Source: an uncultured Kiritimatiellota bacterium | Lineage (GTDB): Bacteria > Verrucomicrobiota > Kiritimatiellia > RFP12 > UBA1067 | Reading direction: 5' to 3' | DNA: 33,570 nucleotides | NCBI GenBank assembly: GCA_934667425.1 | Contig: CAKULV010000035.1 | Location: 1 to 33,570, forward strand | In this document: piece by piece, positions 25,176 to 33,495 of the stretch | Layout of the letters: each line of letters opens with the position of its first letter | How positions within the stretch are numbered: the first letter of the stretch is position 1 | Position numbers and translations under genes: made by a program | The notes under the pieces: generated by a model | Told to the model about the DNA's origin: nothing | The model's database searches: none | Seen by the model: the letters and a program-made list of their open reading frames with translations, nothing else

Positions 25176-26333
25176 ATGAGAAAGCACTCCAAGCAGCCAA
25201 AGGTCCTGATTGCCTTCCCGTCCTCGCGGAACTCCAGGATCGAGAAGATGAGCGGCATCTACCGCTTCCTGCGGGAAAGGGGGAAGTCGTGGGAGTTCGT
25301 CATCATGCACGAGTACATGAAGGCCTCGTGCGACTACCTGAGGCGGCTGACCCGCGAAGGCCTCGACGGCGCCATCTTTTCGGCCGTCGACATTCCCGCC
25401 GACACCGCCTCGTACATGGCCCACATCCGCCTGCCTGTCGTAACGATCGCACTCAACCTGCCCAAGCGCGACAACGCCTCCTTCGTGCTTAGCGACAATG
25501 TCGCGCAGGCGCGGCTGGCCGCGCGCGAGTTCCTCAAGGCCAGCAGGTTCCACTCATTCTCCTACGTCCCGCTTGTCGAGGCCCCCGGCTGGTGCAGAGC
25601 CCACGAGCTCGGATTCCGCCAGGCCGTCTCGGAGTTCGGCTTCGACATCACGGTCTTCACGGCGCCGCCCGAGAAGGACCGGGCCAGGATGATCCGTTGG
25701 ATCCGCGAGCTCCCGAAGCCCGCCGCCATCTTCGCCGCCTGCGACTACCGCGCAAACGACGTGCTCGTCGCGGCACGGAAAGCGAATATCGCGGTCCCGG
25801 GCGAGGCCGAGGTCATGGGGCTCGACAACGACGCCATCCTCTGCGAGAACACGGCCCCGAGGCTCACGAGCATCCAGCCGGACTTCGAGCAGCAGGGATA
25901 CCTCGCCGCAAAGCTTCTCGACCAGATGCTTGCCGGGAACCGCAAGTCCGTCTCCGTCGCGGTCGGTCCGCGCACGATCGCCTGGCGGGAATCTGCGATC
26001 CAGTCAGGCCGGCCGGGAGGGATCCTCGTGCAGCGCGCCGTCGAGTTCATCAACCGGGAGTACGCCGCCGGGATAGGCGTCCCGGAGGTGGTCTGCTACC
26101 TGAAGGCCTCCCGCCCCCTGGTAGACCTCAGGTTCCGCCAGTTCAGGGGGCAGTCAGTCCTCTCTACAATAAACGAAGTACGCCTCGCGAAGACGTACGA
26201 GCTGCTGATCTCCGCGCCGCACCTTTCGATCGCGGAAGTCTGCCGGCGCTCGGGCTGGAGAAGCGAACGCTACCCGAAACGCATCTTCCTGAGGCGCTTC
26301 GGCCTGACCATGCGCGAGGCCAGGAACAGCTGA
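25176..26333 (+). CDS. XylR-type transcription regulator (periplasmic-binding-protein sensor plus AraC HTH)
   Basis: A 385-aa cytoplasmic regulator. Residues about 8-275 are a LacI/RbsB-like sugar-sensing domain (VLIAFPSSRNSRIEKMSGIY, GLDGAIFSAVDIP, LSDNVAQARLAAREF, IFAACDYRANDV, VMGLDNDAILCENTAPRLT). Residues about 285-385 are an AraC-type double HTH (RAVEFINREYAAGIGVPEVV, RLAKTYELLISAPHLSIAEV, FLRRFGLTMREAR). There is no N-terminal LacI HTH, which is the XylR layout. It is the only convincing plus-strand gene and is divergent from the 24-kb glycan run, so it most likely activates that run on binding a sugar such as xylose; the ligand is inferred. Its gene seems to be translated from a leaderless mRNA. 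Confidence 0.9.
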   Translation: MRKHSKQPKVLIAFPSSRNSRIEKMSGIYRFLRERGKSWEFVIMHEYMKASCDYLRRLTREGLDGAIFSAVDIPADTASYMAHIRLPVVTIALNLPKRDNASFVLSDNVAQARLAAREFLKASRFHSFSYVPLVEAPGWCRAHELGFRQAVSEFGFDITVFTAPPEKDRARMIRWIRELPKPAAIFAACDYRANDVLVAARKANIAVPGEAEVMGLDNDAILCENTAPRLTSIQPDFEQQGYLAAKLLDQMLAGNRKSVSVAVGPRTIAWRESAIQSGRPGGILVQRAVEFINREYAAGIGVPEVVCYLKASRPLVDLRFRQFRGQSVLSTINEVRLAKTYELLISAPHLSIAEVCRRSGWRSERYPKRIFLRRFGLTMREARNS

Positions 26334-26339
26334 GCCCGC

Positions 26340-26353
26340 CGGACAGTTGTCCG
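26340..26353. terminator. Small inverted repeat between convergent genes
   Basis: CGGACAGTTGTCCG, an inverted repeat with 6-nt arms, lies 6 nt after the regulator stop in the 47-bp gap to the convergent kinase gene. It lacks a T-tract on either strand, so it is only a weak candidate for a shared terminator. Confidence 0.35.
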
Positions 26354-26380
26354 CGAGCCTGGACTCCCCGTTCGGGAACT

Positions 26381-27301
26381 TCACGGAGCCGGCATCTCAG
26401 CCACGGACGAGGCGCATCCCTGCGGGAGCGGCGTCGGCAATCCGCCGGACTGGACAATCCTTGAATCCGCAAGCACATCTTCCCAGCTCCCGTATCTCGC
26501 CGAACGATCCTTCGCGCACATCTTCGAGAGCAATCGCACAAGCCCTGGCGAGATGGACTTGTCCATTGTGCGAGGATCGGGAGCGGATTTCTCTTGGCTC
26601 ACATGCGCACGCAGCGTGTCGTCATTGGAAAGCCCCGGGAAAAGGACCTGTCCTGTGACAAGCTGGTACAAAGTCGCGCCCATGTTATATATGTCTGAGC
26701 GGCAGTCAAGGTCTGAATCTCCGTATATCTGCTCGGGAGACATGTATGCGGGAGTGCCGACAATGGTATCCTTGGGGCTGGCATCGGGCTTTTTGCGCAG
26801 GCCCGCCCTGTCTCCGCCGCCCATCACATGGCACAGCCCCATATCCATTATCTTCACGATGCCGTCTCCGTTGACCATGAGGTTGTCCGGCTTTATGTCG
26901 CAGTGGATCACATGATGTTCCCGCCATGCATATCCGAGGGCATCCGCCACCGAGTCGAGAACGAGAAGCGCATCCGGCTCTGGAAGGCGCTCCTTCCTGG
27001 CGAGAAAGAGGGCGAGCGTGTAACCGTCCACATAGTCCATGACGAAATAGTATCGACCGTCCCGGCAATCGGCCTCATACGAATGCACTATGCCCGGATG
27101 GCTGATCTGCTCCATCACGCGGCTCTCAAGCATGAACTGCCGCACATCCTCGCCCGAGGCGGCGGCATCCTTGAACATCACCTTTATGGCGACTTCCTTG
27201 TTCAGCCCGCCATGGAAGCACAGCCATACTTCGCTCATCCCCCCGGTGCCGATGAGGTGCTCGAACCTTACGCCCGGGATGCTTATTGGAGGTGCGCCCA
27301 T
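26381..27301 (-). CDS. Hanks-type Ser/Thr protein kinase
   Basis: A 306-aa soluble kinase domain starting MGAPPISIPG at 27301. The ATG overlaps the preceding stop by one base (TGATG), implying coupled translation. Motifs in order: glycine loop GTGGMSEV (18-25), VAIK (Lys40), Glu59, catalytic loop HCDIKPDN (Asp135, Asn140; Cys replaces Arg of HRD, so a non-RD kinase), DMG for DFG (Asp153) and GTPAYMSPEQ. It ends shortly after the kinase fold with no transmembrane or sensor domain, unlike PknB-type kinases. It probably phosphorylates a local partner, with the adjacent zinc-finger and GspE proteins as candidates. Confidence 0.93.
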   Translation of the reverse strand: MGAPPISIPGVRFEHLIGTGGMSEVWLCFHGGLNKEVAIKVMFKDAAASGEDVRQFMLESRVMEQISHPGIVHSYEADCRDGRYYFVMDYVDGYTLALFLARKERLPEPDALLVLDSVADALGYAWREHHVIHCDIKPDNLMVNGDGIVKIMDMGLCHVMGGGDRAGLRKKPDASPKDTIVGTPAYMSPEQIYGDSDLDCRSDIYNMGATLYQLVTGQVLFPGLSNDDTLRAHVSQEKSAPDPRTMDKSISPGLVRLLSKMCAKDRSARYGSWEDVLADSRIVQSGGLPTPLPQGCASSVAEMPAP

Positions 27302-27876
27302 CAGCGTTTGCATCCGGTGCCGAAGCACCTCTTGCACAGGTTAGCCCGCATTCCCTTGCATTCCGGGCAGGAGATCCTGCCGACGCCTCGGCATTCGGGG
27401 CACAGTTTCACGTCCGGCGGCCTGCGGGAGCGCCGCCCCTCATACTGCGGCCTGGATACGATCCACCCATCCTTGCAGTCGGAACGCGGGCACTTTACGA
27501 TCCCGGAGGCGAGGCATTTGCGGCACTGGACTATTCCGGACCATCCGCATGTCATGCACGGGGCGGTTTCTCTTGGCTCCGGCTGGGACAGATCCCATAC
27601 CACGCGTCTGCCTCGGCCGCGTTCGCATACCGGACACGGATTTATCTTCACGTCCCAGTGCGAACGGTCGTTTATCTTGCCGACGAACTGTCCGACATCC
27701 GGCGGGCTTGCCTTAAGCGACCCCTTCCCGTTGCACACGGCGCACTTTACCCACACCTTTCGCGCGGCAATCCTTGGCGGGGAGTCATCCCCTTTTCCCG
27801 CGACATCCGATTGCGACATGGCGGCAAGCGCCACCGCAAAGAACATGGACACCATGAATAAAGCTCTAATCATCAT
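27301..27876 (-). CDS. Exported CxxCxGxG (DnaJ-type) zinc-finger protein
   Basis: A 191-aa protein with an apparent signal peptide (MMIRALFMVSMFFAVALAAMS). The mature part is rich in zinc-knuckle motifs like the central region of DnaJ: CAVCNGKG, CPVCERGRG, CMTCGWSG, CRKCLASG, CPRSDC, CPECRGVG, CPECKG and CKRCFGTGC. There is no J domain. Such modules bind unfolded protein or stabilise structure through zinc. An exported, cysteine-rich version directly upstream of, and 1-nt overlapping with, a kinase gene is unusual. Its function is unknown. Its own extended -10 lies 15 nt before the start; no clear ribosome site is seen. Confidence 0.8.
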   Translation of the reverse strand: MMIRALFMVSMFFAVALAAMSQSDVAGKGDDSPPRIAARKVWVKCAVCNGKGSLKASPPDVGQFVGKINDRSHWDVKINPCPVCERGRGRRVVWDLSQPEPRETAPCMTCGWSGIVQCRKCLASGIVKCPRSDCKDGWIVSRPQYEGRRSRRPPDVKLCPECRGVGRISCPECKGMRANLCKRCFGTGCKR

Positions 27877-27890
27877 ATCTAAACCCCGCC

Positions 27891-27899
27891 ATTAAATCA
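27891..27899 (-). promoter_or_regulatory. Extended -10 promoter for the zinc-finger/kinase pair
   Basis: The minus strand reads GGTGATTTAAT: TGn plus TTTAAT (27891-27896), with 14 nt to the ATG at 27876. The expected leader is only about 8 nt, so it would be very short. It sits in the 42-bp gap after the GspE-like gene. Confidence 0.45.
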
Positions 27900-27918
27900 C
27901 CGGCCTTGCGTCGACCGT

Positions 27919-29610
27919 CTACTGATCCTCGGTGACGCGCATTATCTCCTTTACGGACGTGACACCACTGAAGACCTTGTGCCATCCATCCTCGCGAAGC
28001 GTCTTCATGCCCTTCGAAAGCGAAAGCTCGCGTATCTGCGTGGCGTTCTGCCGCTTGATTATGGCCGATTCAATCTCGTCATCCACCTCAAGCACCTCAA
28101 AGATCGCCCTGCGTCCCTTGTATCCCGTCTTCGAACAGTATTCGCACCCTACCGGCTCGAACACCGTGTCCTTCTCCGGGGGACTGTCAAGGTCATAGAA
28201 TTTCATGTCCAGCGGGACTTCTTTCATGCATTTCTGGCACAGTCTGCGCGTAAGGCGCTGCCCCATCACGCCAGCCACGGCCGAAGCGATGAGGAACGGC
28301 TCCACGCCCATGTCCGTAAGCCGCGGGAAGGCTCCGGCCGCATCGTTGGTGTGCAGGGTGGAAAACACCATGTGTCCCGTCAGCGAGGCGTTGATAGCGA
28401 TCTCCGCCGTCTCCCTGTCTCGGATCTCGCCCACCATTATCTTATCCGGATCCTGCCGAAGGAACGCCCGCAGGGTTCGCGCGAAGTCCAGGCCGATATC
28501 CTTGTTCATCTGCACCTGGATGATCCCGTCCATCTGGTACTCTATCGGGTCTTCCGCCGTGAGGATGCGCACGTCCATCGTGTTGACCTCATGGAGAAAC
28601 GAGTATAGCGACGTGGACTTGCCCGAACCAGTAGGCCCCGTCACGAGGAAAATGCCGTTTGGCCTGCGTATTATCTTGTCCACCACGGAGAAATCGCGCT
28701 CCGAGAAGCCGAGATCCTTCATCTTCACGAAGCTACCGCTCTTGGCGAGCAGACGAAGCGAGATTGATTCGCCCCACGCGCCTGGCATAGTCGATACGCG
28801 GATGTCGATGTCCTCGCCGCCTATGCGTATGCCTATGCGGCCATCCATCGGCAGGCGCTTCTCGGCTATGTCGAGGTTCGACATCACCTTGATTCGCGAT
28901 ATGATTGCGCTCTTCAGGCGGTTCAGCTGCGGCGGCACATCCACCTTGTGCAGCATGCCGTCTATGCGGTAGCGTATGCGAAGCTCCGTCTCCTGCGGCT
29001 CTATGTGGATGTCCGTCGCGCCCTGGCGGTCGGCCTCGGCGATGATCCTGTTCACGAACTTTACGATGCTCGCCTCTTCACCCTCGGCGCCGACGTCTAT
29101 CTTCGAGATGGAGGCATCCATGTCGTCCACGGAATACCGCCCATCCTCAAGCATCTTCTCTACCGCCTCCGCGCCGACGCCGTAGAACTTCTTTACGGCC
29201 TTGTCGATGTCCTCGGCTGGCGACAGGGCAATGCGCACCGGACACCCTGCGGCAAGGCGCAACCCATCTGCTATGGCGGTGTTGAAGGGGTCTGCCGCTG
29301 CAACCGTCAGCACCGAACCGTCGAACCTGATCGGGAGCGCATTGTACTGGTACACGGCCGAAGCCTGGAGCCTGGAGATCACCTCCGGCCTCGGCTGGGC
29401 CTTCTCTATCTCGACATACTCCAGGCCAAGCGCTTCCGCTATCTTCTGGAGGAACAGCGGCTCCTTCTCGCCGCCGAACCTGAGTATGCCGTCAAGCAAA
29501 GGCATACCGGGGTTCGCCGCCAGGCCATCGTCGATCTTCGCGAGCGCCGCATCGGAATATATGCCCGTCGCCCTCAGCAAGCCCTCTGCGAGTCTGGATA
29601 TCTGTTTCAT
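27919..29610 (-). CDS. GspE/PilB-family type II secretion / type IV pilus ATPase
   Basis: A 563-aa hexameric motor ATPase that would drive a type II secretion or type IV pilus machine from the cytoplasm. The N-terminal MshEN/T2SSE domain spans about 1-150. The ATPase core shows ATDIHIEPQ (198-206), Walker A GPTGSGKS (325-332), the Asp-box region AEDPIEYQ, Walker B IMVGEIRDRE (391-400) and the His-box TGHMVFSTLHTND (411-423). The four-cysteine zinc site is C458xxC461 ... C489xxC492. It is complete and of normal length, but no pilin, secretin or platform gene is nearby, so GspE and PilB cannot be told apart. An extended -10 ends 8 nt before the ATG, implying a leaderless mRNA. Confidence 0.95.
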   Translation of the reverse strand: MKQISRLAEGLLRATGIYSDAALAKIDDGLAANPGMPLLDGILRFGGEKEPLFLQKIAEALGLEYVEIEKAQPRPEVISRLQASAVYQYNALPIRFDGSVLTVAAADPFNTAIADGLRLAAGCPVRIALSPAEDIDKAVKKFYGVGAEAVEKMLEDGRYSVDDMDASISKIDVGAEGEEASIVKFVNRIIAEADRQGATDIHIEPQETELRIRYRIDGMLHKVDVPPQLNRLKSAIISRIKVMSNLDIAEKRLPMDGRIGIRIGGEDIDIRVSTMPGAWGESISLRLLAKSGSFVKMKDLGFSERDFSVVDKIIRRPNGIFLVTGPTGSGKSTSLYSFLHEVNTMDVRILTAEDPIEYQMDGIIQVQMNKDIGLDFARTLRAFLRQDPDKIMVGEIRDRETAEIAINASLTGHMVFSTLHTNDAAGAFPRLTDMGVEPFLIASAVAGVMGQRLTRRLCQKCMKEVPLDMKFYDLDSPPEKDTVFEPVGCEYCSKTGYKGRRAIFEVLEVDDEIESAIIKRQNATQIRELSLSKGMKTLREDGWHKVFSGVTSVKEIMRVTEDQ

Positions 29611-29618
29611 TGGGGCGG

Positions 29619-29627
29619 ATTATCCCA
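29619..29627 (-). promoter_or_regulatory. Extended -10 promoter of the GspE/PilB gene, leaderless configuration
   Basis: The minus strand reads TGTGGGATAAT: TGn plus GATAAT (29619-29624), with 8 nt to the ATG at 29610. No ribosome site is present in the gap. Confidence 0.5.
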
Positions 29628-29660
29628 CATTCCGGCCAAGAATGCAACCGCGCCGCGACG

Positions 29661-31712
29661 TCACCGCCATTCTCGCACCCGCTTCTCGAGGAGCACACCC
29701 TGATGTCCGCAAGGGACTACGATACGCCCCCTGTGGAATGCGGCAAGGTCTGGATTGCCGCTAACGCTGTAGGCGCAATCAAAAACCGGATGGGCCGGAT
29801 CGGCGAAGTCGAAAACCGCAATGCGCCGCTCGCTCCGCCCCGTCAGAACAACCCAACGGCCATCGCTGCGCGGTATGCCGTCAAACTTGCCGCCGGGAAA
29901 CGGCAATCGGCTCGCTGCGCCAAACACACGGTTTGTCCCCGCAAGCACATAGTCCGCGCCAATGGTCTGAAGGAAGAAGCCGTCGCCGAGGGAACATATG
30001 CCGTTGCGCTGGTTCCCCACATTGGAGCGGTCTTCCTTCCTGAACTCGATCATGGACGGGATCTTGCCGCCGACGTCGAACCACTGTACGCCTCCATACG
30101 GAACAAGGATCGGCAAAACGCCGCCAAGCGCCCGGTCGCAGACGTACTTGTCCCATGAGCAGCCACCGTATGACTTCAGCAACGGACGCTCCGACCCCAT
30201 GGCATCGGCGTCAAAGAAGCAGAAGTCGCTGCGGCGGCCGGACAATATCAGGGTTTTCCCGCCGACCGCCCAAGCCCAGTAGGCCACAGACGCCGCCTTG
30301 TCCAGTGCCGGACGGCGCGACACCTCCCTCAGCCCCGCCGCACCATCGCATTCATATGCCGCGAAGCCCGCCAGCCCTTCTGCCACGACGAGTTTTCCCT
30401 CCGAAAGAGCACAGTCATAGGCTTGCGTGCCGTCCGGCAAGCCTCCAATCCGCTCAAAGCCGCCATTTTCAAGGATGCGCAGGACATGAAGCCCCGCGTC
30501 ACCGCATGCGGCATACACCATGCCATTCGTCACGCAAACGGTACGAGCCTGTCCCGGTCTTGGCGGATGCCATACGTAAAACTGCGAATCGTCCGTGGTG
30601 TACCTTTCGCGGAAGCCGACGTTGCGGGGAAGCGAACCTTTTGGCCTCGCCGGCGGACGGGCTTCACGCACAGGGACTACGAAAAGGCCGCCGGGGTTGC
30701 TCGTCACATAGATGCACCCTTCGCCTACGGCCACCGAGCTGATTGCGCCGCTTGGCCATGTCTTGCCCGGCTGCGGCACGCAAAACCGATCGACAATCGC
30801 GGGCTTCGCCGGATCCTTCACGTCTACGACGAACAGCCCATTGTGCGAATCGCAGCAGAAAGCAAGGCCGTTGGATACACGCGGCGTCCAGTAGTCGTCA
30901 TCCCGTGGCTTGAAGAGGGGGAAATCAACGCGGGACACCCAAACGGGTTTCGCCGGATCGCGTATTGAGAAGATGTCCAGTCCCCGTCCTCGCCCACGGG
31001 CCTCTTCTCCCTTCAGCCCGGCATGACGAGAATCGTGCCCCGTGGAACAGTACAGGTAGTTGCCGTCGATCTCCACTCCGTCGCCGTATCCGTGCAAGTC
31101 AAGTTGCCCCACCGTGCGGAAATTCCGCATGTCCCGTGCATCGAACACGGTGACGCCGCCGCTCCCCCACTCGCCGGAATACAGCCAGCCGTCCCGATAT
31201 CGGCAACTTTGGTTTTCGCTCGTCTTGCGTATGCAGATGTGGGCCGGATTGTCCGGATCGGAAACGTCTACGCACTCGACGCCGTTGATGCGTTCGCTCA
31301 GGAATGCGACGTTTCCCGCTACGTCTATCCCAGTCGCGAACTCCACGGAATCGAACCGGGAGCGGATGCGCATGCTCTTCGGATCCCGCGCATCCACGAT
31401 CCGCATGCCCGTTTCGCGGGATGCCACATATACGAAGCCATCCTGCGAGACGATCTGACGGGCGTTGTCGAACCCGCCTATAACGCCAAGCGGACGAGGG
31501 TCAAGAGGCGACGAGACGTCAAACGAGTACAGTTCCGTCCCCGCCGCCGCAAAAAGCGTTCCCCCTTCAAGGCATACGGACATCGCCCTCCCATTGACAG
31601 CCTGAACTTGCCGCGCCTTGCCCAATACGCCCGCCCGATCCCGCCCATCGGCCAAGCCCGCGCCAGCCGTCAGCGCAAGGCACACGGCGATCGACATCGC
31701 AACCGCTTTCAT
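29661..31712 (-). CDS. Exported LVIVD-type beta-propeller protein
   Basis: A 683-aa protein with signal peptide MKAVAMSIAVCLALTAGAGLADG. It consists of repeating beta-propeller blades of the LVIVD class, each with a pattern like GFVYVASRETGMRIVDARDPK, NGVECVDVSDPDNPAHI, GLDIFSIRDPAKPVWVSR and NGLFVVDVKDPAKPAIVD. At least eight such turns are visible along the protein. No catalytic site is recognised; propellers of this kind usually bind partners or act as scaffolds outside the cytoplasm. Its start overlaps the stop of the membrane-protein gene by ATGA (31709-31712), so the two are co-translated and probably work together. Confidence 0.82.
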   Translation of the reverse strand: MKAVAMSIAVCLALTAGAGLADGRDRAGVLGKARQVQAVNGRAMSVCLEGGTLFAAAGTELYSFDVSSPLDPRPLGVIGGFDNARQIVSQDGFVYVASRETGMRIVDARDPKSMRIRSRFDSVEFATGIDVAGNVAFLSERINGVECVDVSDPDNPAHICIRKTSENQSCRYRDGWLYSGEWGSGGVTVFDARDMRNFRTVGQLDLHGYGDGVEIDGNYLYCSTGHDSRHAGLKGEEARGRGRGLDIFSIRDPAKPVWVSRVDFPLFKPRDDDYWTPRVSNGLAFCCDSHNGLFVVDVKDPAKPAIVDRFCVPQPGKTWPSGAISSVAVGEGCIYVTSNPGGLFVVPVREARPPARPKGSLPRNVGFRERYTTDDSQFYVWHPPRPGQARTVCVTNGMVYAACGDAGLHVLRILENGGFERIGGLPDGTQAYDCALSEGKLVVAEGLAGFAAYECDGAAGLREVSRRPALDKAASVAYWAWAVGGKTLILSGRRSDFCFFDADAMGSERPLLKSYGGCSWDKYVCDRALGGVLPILVPYGGVQWFDVGGKIPSMIEFRKEDRSNVGNQRNGICSLGDGFFLQTIGADYVLAGTNRVFGAASRLPFPGGKFDGIPRSDGRWVVLTGRSERRIAVFDFADPAHPVFDCAYSVSGNPDLAAFHRGRIVVPCGHQGVLLEKRVREWR

Positions 31713-32866
31713 CCCTGCACCGACATCCCCTCTTCAGCGCTGCGCAATCCAATGGCATCGTATATCCAGAATGTCACGGCGGCACACTCCACGCCGAAAG
31801 GCAGGTATCCGGCAAAGCCTATGAGCGGCATTTCCCAAAGCTGCCATCCGTGAACCCAAGGGACGGCATACACCCATTTCGCGAACGCATGATAGTTCCA
31901 CGTCTCCCAGCAAAGTCCGCAGACAAGCGATGCGATCTCAAAGCGGAAGACGAGACCCCACGAGCCCGTCTTCAGCGAATCGAGGATGCAACGTTCGCCA
32001 AGCGTCACCTGCACCAGCACAAAGACCATGAGCGGCGATATCCACAGCAGCGGATAGGCGTACTCCGGAAAGAACACTATTCCGGCAAGGCCAACGAGCG
32101 AAAGCGCAGCCAGCACAATGCGCGAGACCGGGCTGTGCACATCCGGCCTCCACGCCATGCCATCGTAATTTCGGTCGTCGAAAAAGCGGAACGTGCCAAG
32201 AAACTCCGCGGTCGCGTAAACCGCCGGAAGCACCGAAGCGAAGCACAGTGTCGCATAGAGCGTATACGAGGCGGCGGACAGGTCGGCGATTCCGAGATAG
32301 TACCAATTCCAGACAAACCGGTTGAGGTACTCGAAAAACCACCAGAAGAGCGACGATGCGGGGAACGTAAGCGCATACGCGAGCGGGTGCGCCGTCAGCG
32401 GCGACGTCCCCTTCCTCCACACGCACAGTGCATTCATGGTAATGATATAGCCCATCCATATCGGAAAGTACGAAAGCATCACCTGGTACGGGCGGAACCA
32501 CTCGAACCTGTTCCACGTGACAACCCACGAGACGGCAAGGAGCGCAATGCCGGCCCACCCCCATGCCGGGAAGCCGAAATGCCGCCGCCCCTGCCCGCCA
32601 TGGGATCCGAAGGATGCCCTGAAGCCTCGCCGCAGGAACGGGGAAAGGCATCCGAACGTGAACGCGGTCATCCCTATGAACCAGTACCAGTTGAACGGAC
32701 GCCTGTAGTTCCAGAGCTTTTCCGGATGCAACCCGAAATCCTCCGTACGGGGCGGAAATCTCTTCACGCCCTCAAGGATATCGTCGTACCCGCCGACCAT
32801 GCAGCACGCGAGCGGCACCCCGATCAGGATCGCAGCCAGAAGCAGATAGTGTATTATGCGCCTCAT
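31709..32866 (-). CDS. Polytopic membrane protein of unknown function
   Basis: About 385 aa from the ATG at 32866, which overlaps the stop of the PAP2-like gene as ATGA. About ten hydrophobic segments are visible (for example RRIIHYLLLAAILIGVPLAC, WYWFIGMTAFTFGCLSPFL, LSYFPIWMGYIITMNALCVW, IVLAALSLVGLAGIVFF and LIGFAGYLPFGVECAAVTFW). It is rich in Trp/Tyr, with repeated motifs FEYLNRFVWNWYYLG and WETWNYHAFAKWVY near the membrane edges. I do not recognise the family. Co-translation with a divergent PAP2 protein and an exported propeller suggests an envelope or lipid-linked role, by context only. Confidence 0.75.
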   Translation of the reverse strand: MRRIIHYLLLAAILIGVPLACCMVGGYDDILEGVKRFPPRTEDFGLHPEKLWNYRRPFNWYWFIGMTAFTFGCLSPFLRRGFRASFGSHGGQGRRHFGFPAWGWAGIALLAVSWVVTWNRFEWFRPYQVMLSYFPIWMGYIITMNALCVWRKGTSPLTAHPLAYALTFPASSLFWWFFEYLNRFVWNWYYLGIADLSAASYTLYATLCFASVLPAVYATAEFLGTFRFFDDRNYDGMAWRPDVHSPVSRIVLAALSLVGLAGIVFFPEYAYPLLWISPLMVFVLVQVTLGERCILDSLKTGSWGLVFRFEIASLVCGLCWETWNYHAFAKWVYAVPWVHGWQLWEMPLIGFAGYLPFGVECAAVTFWIYDAIGLRSAEEGMSVQG

Positions 32867-33360
32867 TTCCAGAAATCCCATATTGCACATACAGTGAATG
32901 CGACGAGACACCCCCATGCGACACCGGCCACAACTTCGCGCCGGCGATGCCCGAGGCGTTCCTCAAGACGGCGGGCCTCGATGCGATCCTCCTCGCTTGC
33001 GCTGTTGAGGTGCGAGACTATCCGGTTGATCAGCTTCGCGTGTTCGCCGGCCTCGCGCCTAAGCGTTGCGGCATCGACAAGCACTATGAGGCCAAGGCCC
33101 ACTGCGATCATCGCGTACGGCGCGTCGAATCCCTCCGTGAGGCCGATGGCGAACGCAAGCGCAGAGACAAGGGCCGAATGCACCGACGGCATCCCGCCCG
33201 CCGCCCGGAACTGGCGTGCGTCCGGACGCCCCGTCTTCCACCAGAAGTAGATGAACTTCAGGGCCTGCGCGGACGATGCCGCAAGAAATGCGGACATGAA
33301 CCACGGATGCCGGATTATCTCAAGGAAGTTGACCGAATGTATTATCCCAGTTGCGAACAT
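32863..33360 (-). CDS. Divergent PAP2-family membrane protein (DUF212/YuiD-like)
   Basis: A 165-aa membrane protein. The family signature GGMPSVHSALVSALA (residues about 55-69) follows WWKTGRPDARQFRAA. Further segments APYAMIAVGLGLIVLVDAATLRREAG and VAGVAWGCLVAFTVCAIWDF fit the DUF212 layout. It is related to PAP2 lipid phosphatases but keeps only part of their active-site pattern, so activity is uncertain. GAGG lies eight nt before the start and an extended -10 further upstream. It is the first gene of a three-gene overlapping operon. Confidence 0.92.
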   Translation of the reverse strand: MFATGIIHSVNFLEIIRHPWFMSAFLAASSAQALKFIYFWWKTGRPDARQFRAAGGMPSVHSALVSALAFAIGLTEGFDAPYAMIAVGLGLIVLVDAATLRREAGEHAKLINRIVSHLNSASEEDRIEARRLEERLGHRRREVVAGVAWGCLVAFTVCAIWDFWK

Positions 33361-33384
33361 ATGCAGACCTCACCGATGGGGCCG

Positions 33385-33393
33385 ATTATATCA
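33385..33393 (-). promoter_or_regulatory. Extended -10 promoter of the PAP2/membrane/propeller operon
   Basis: The minus strand reads TGTGATATAAT (TGn plus perfect TATAAT), the same 11-mer as the promoter in front of GH36. The expected transcript start leaves a leader of about 18 nt with GAGG. No clear -35. Confidence 0.62.
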
Positions 33394-33495
33394 CAACTTT
33401 AAACAGTACATCTCCGGTAGTCGATCCTCACATTCATTATCCCTTGAAGAGACGGTCTTTTCGACCCACTCTCGGATTTTTGTTCTCACCCCGCG

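Noticed and set aside
25176..26333. LacI-family repressor
   Set aside because: The sensor domain is LacI-like but there is no N-terminal HTH; the DNA-binding part is a C-terminal AraC double HTH.
27919..29610. A full type II secretion or type IV pilus operon
   Set aside because: Only the ATPase is present; no secretin, platform, pilin or peptidase gene lies in the window.
33430..33480. Terminator-like hairpin near AAGAGACGGTCTTTT
   Set aside because: Arms mismatch and the loop would be too small; no convincing stem followed by a T-tract.
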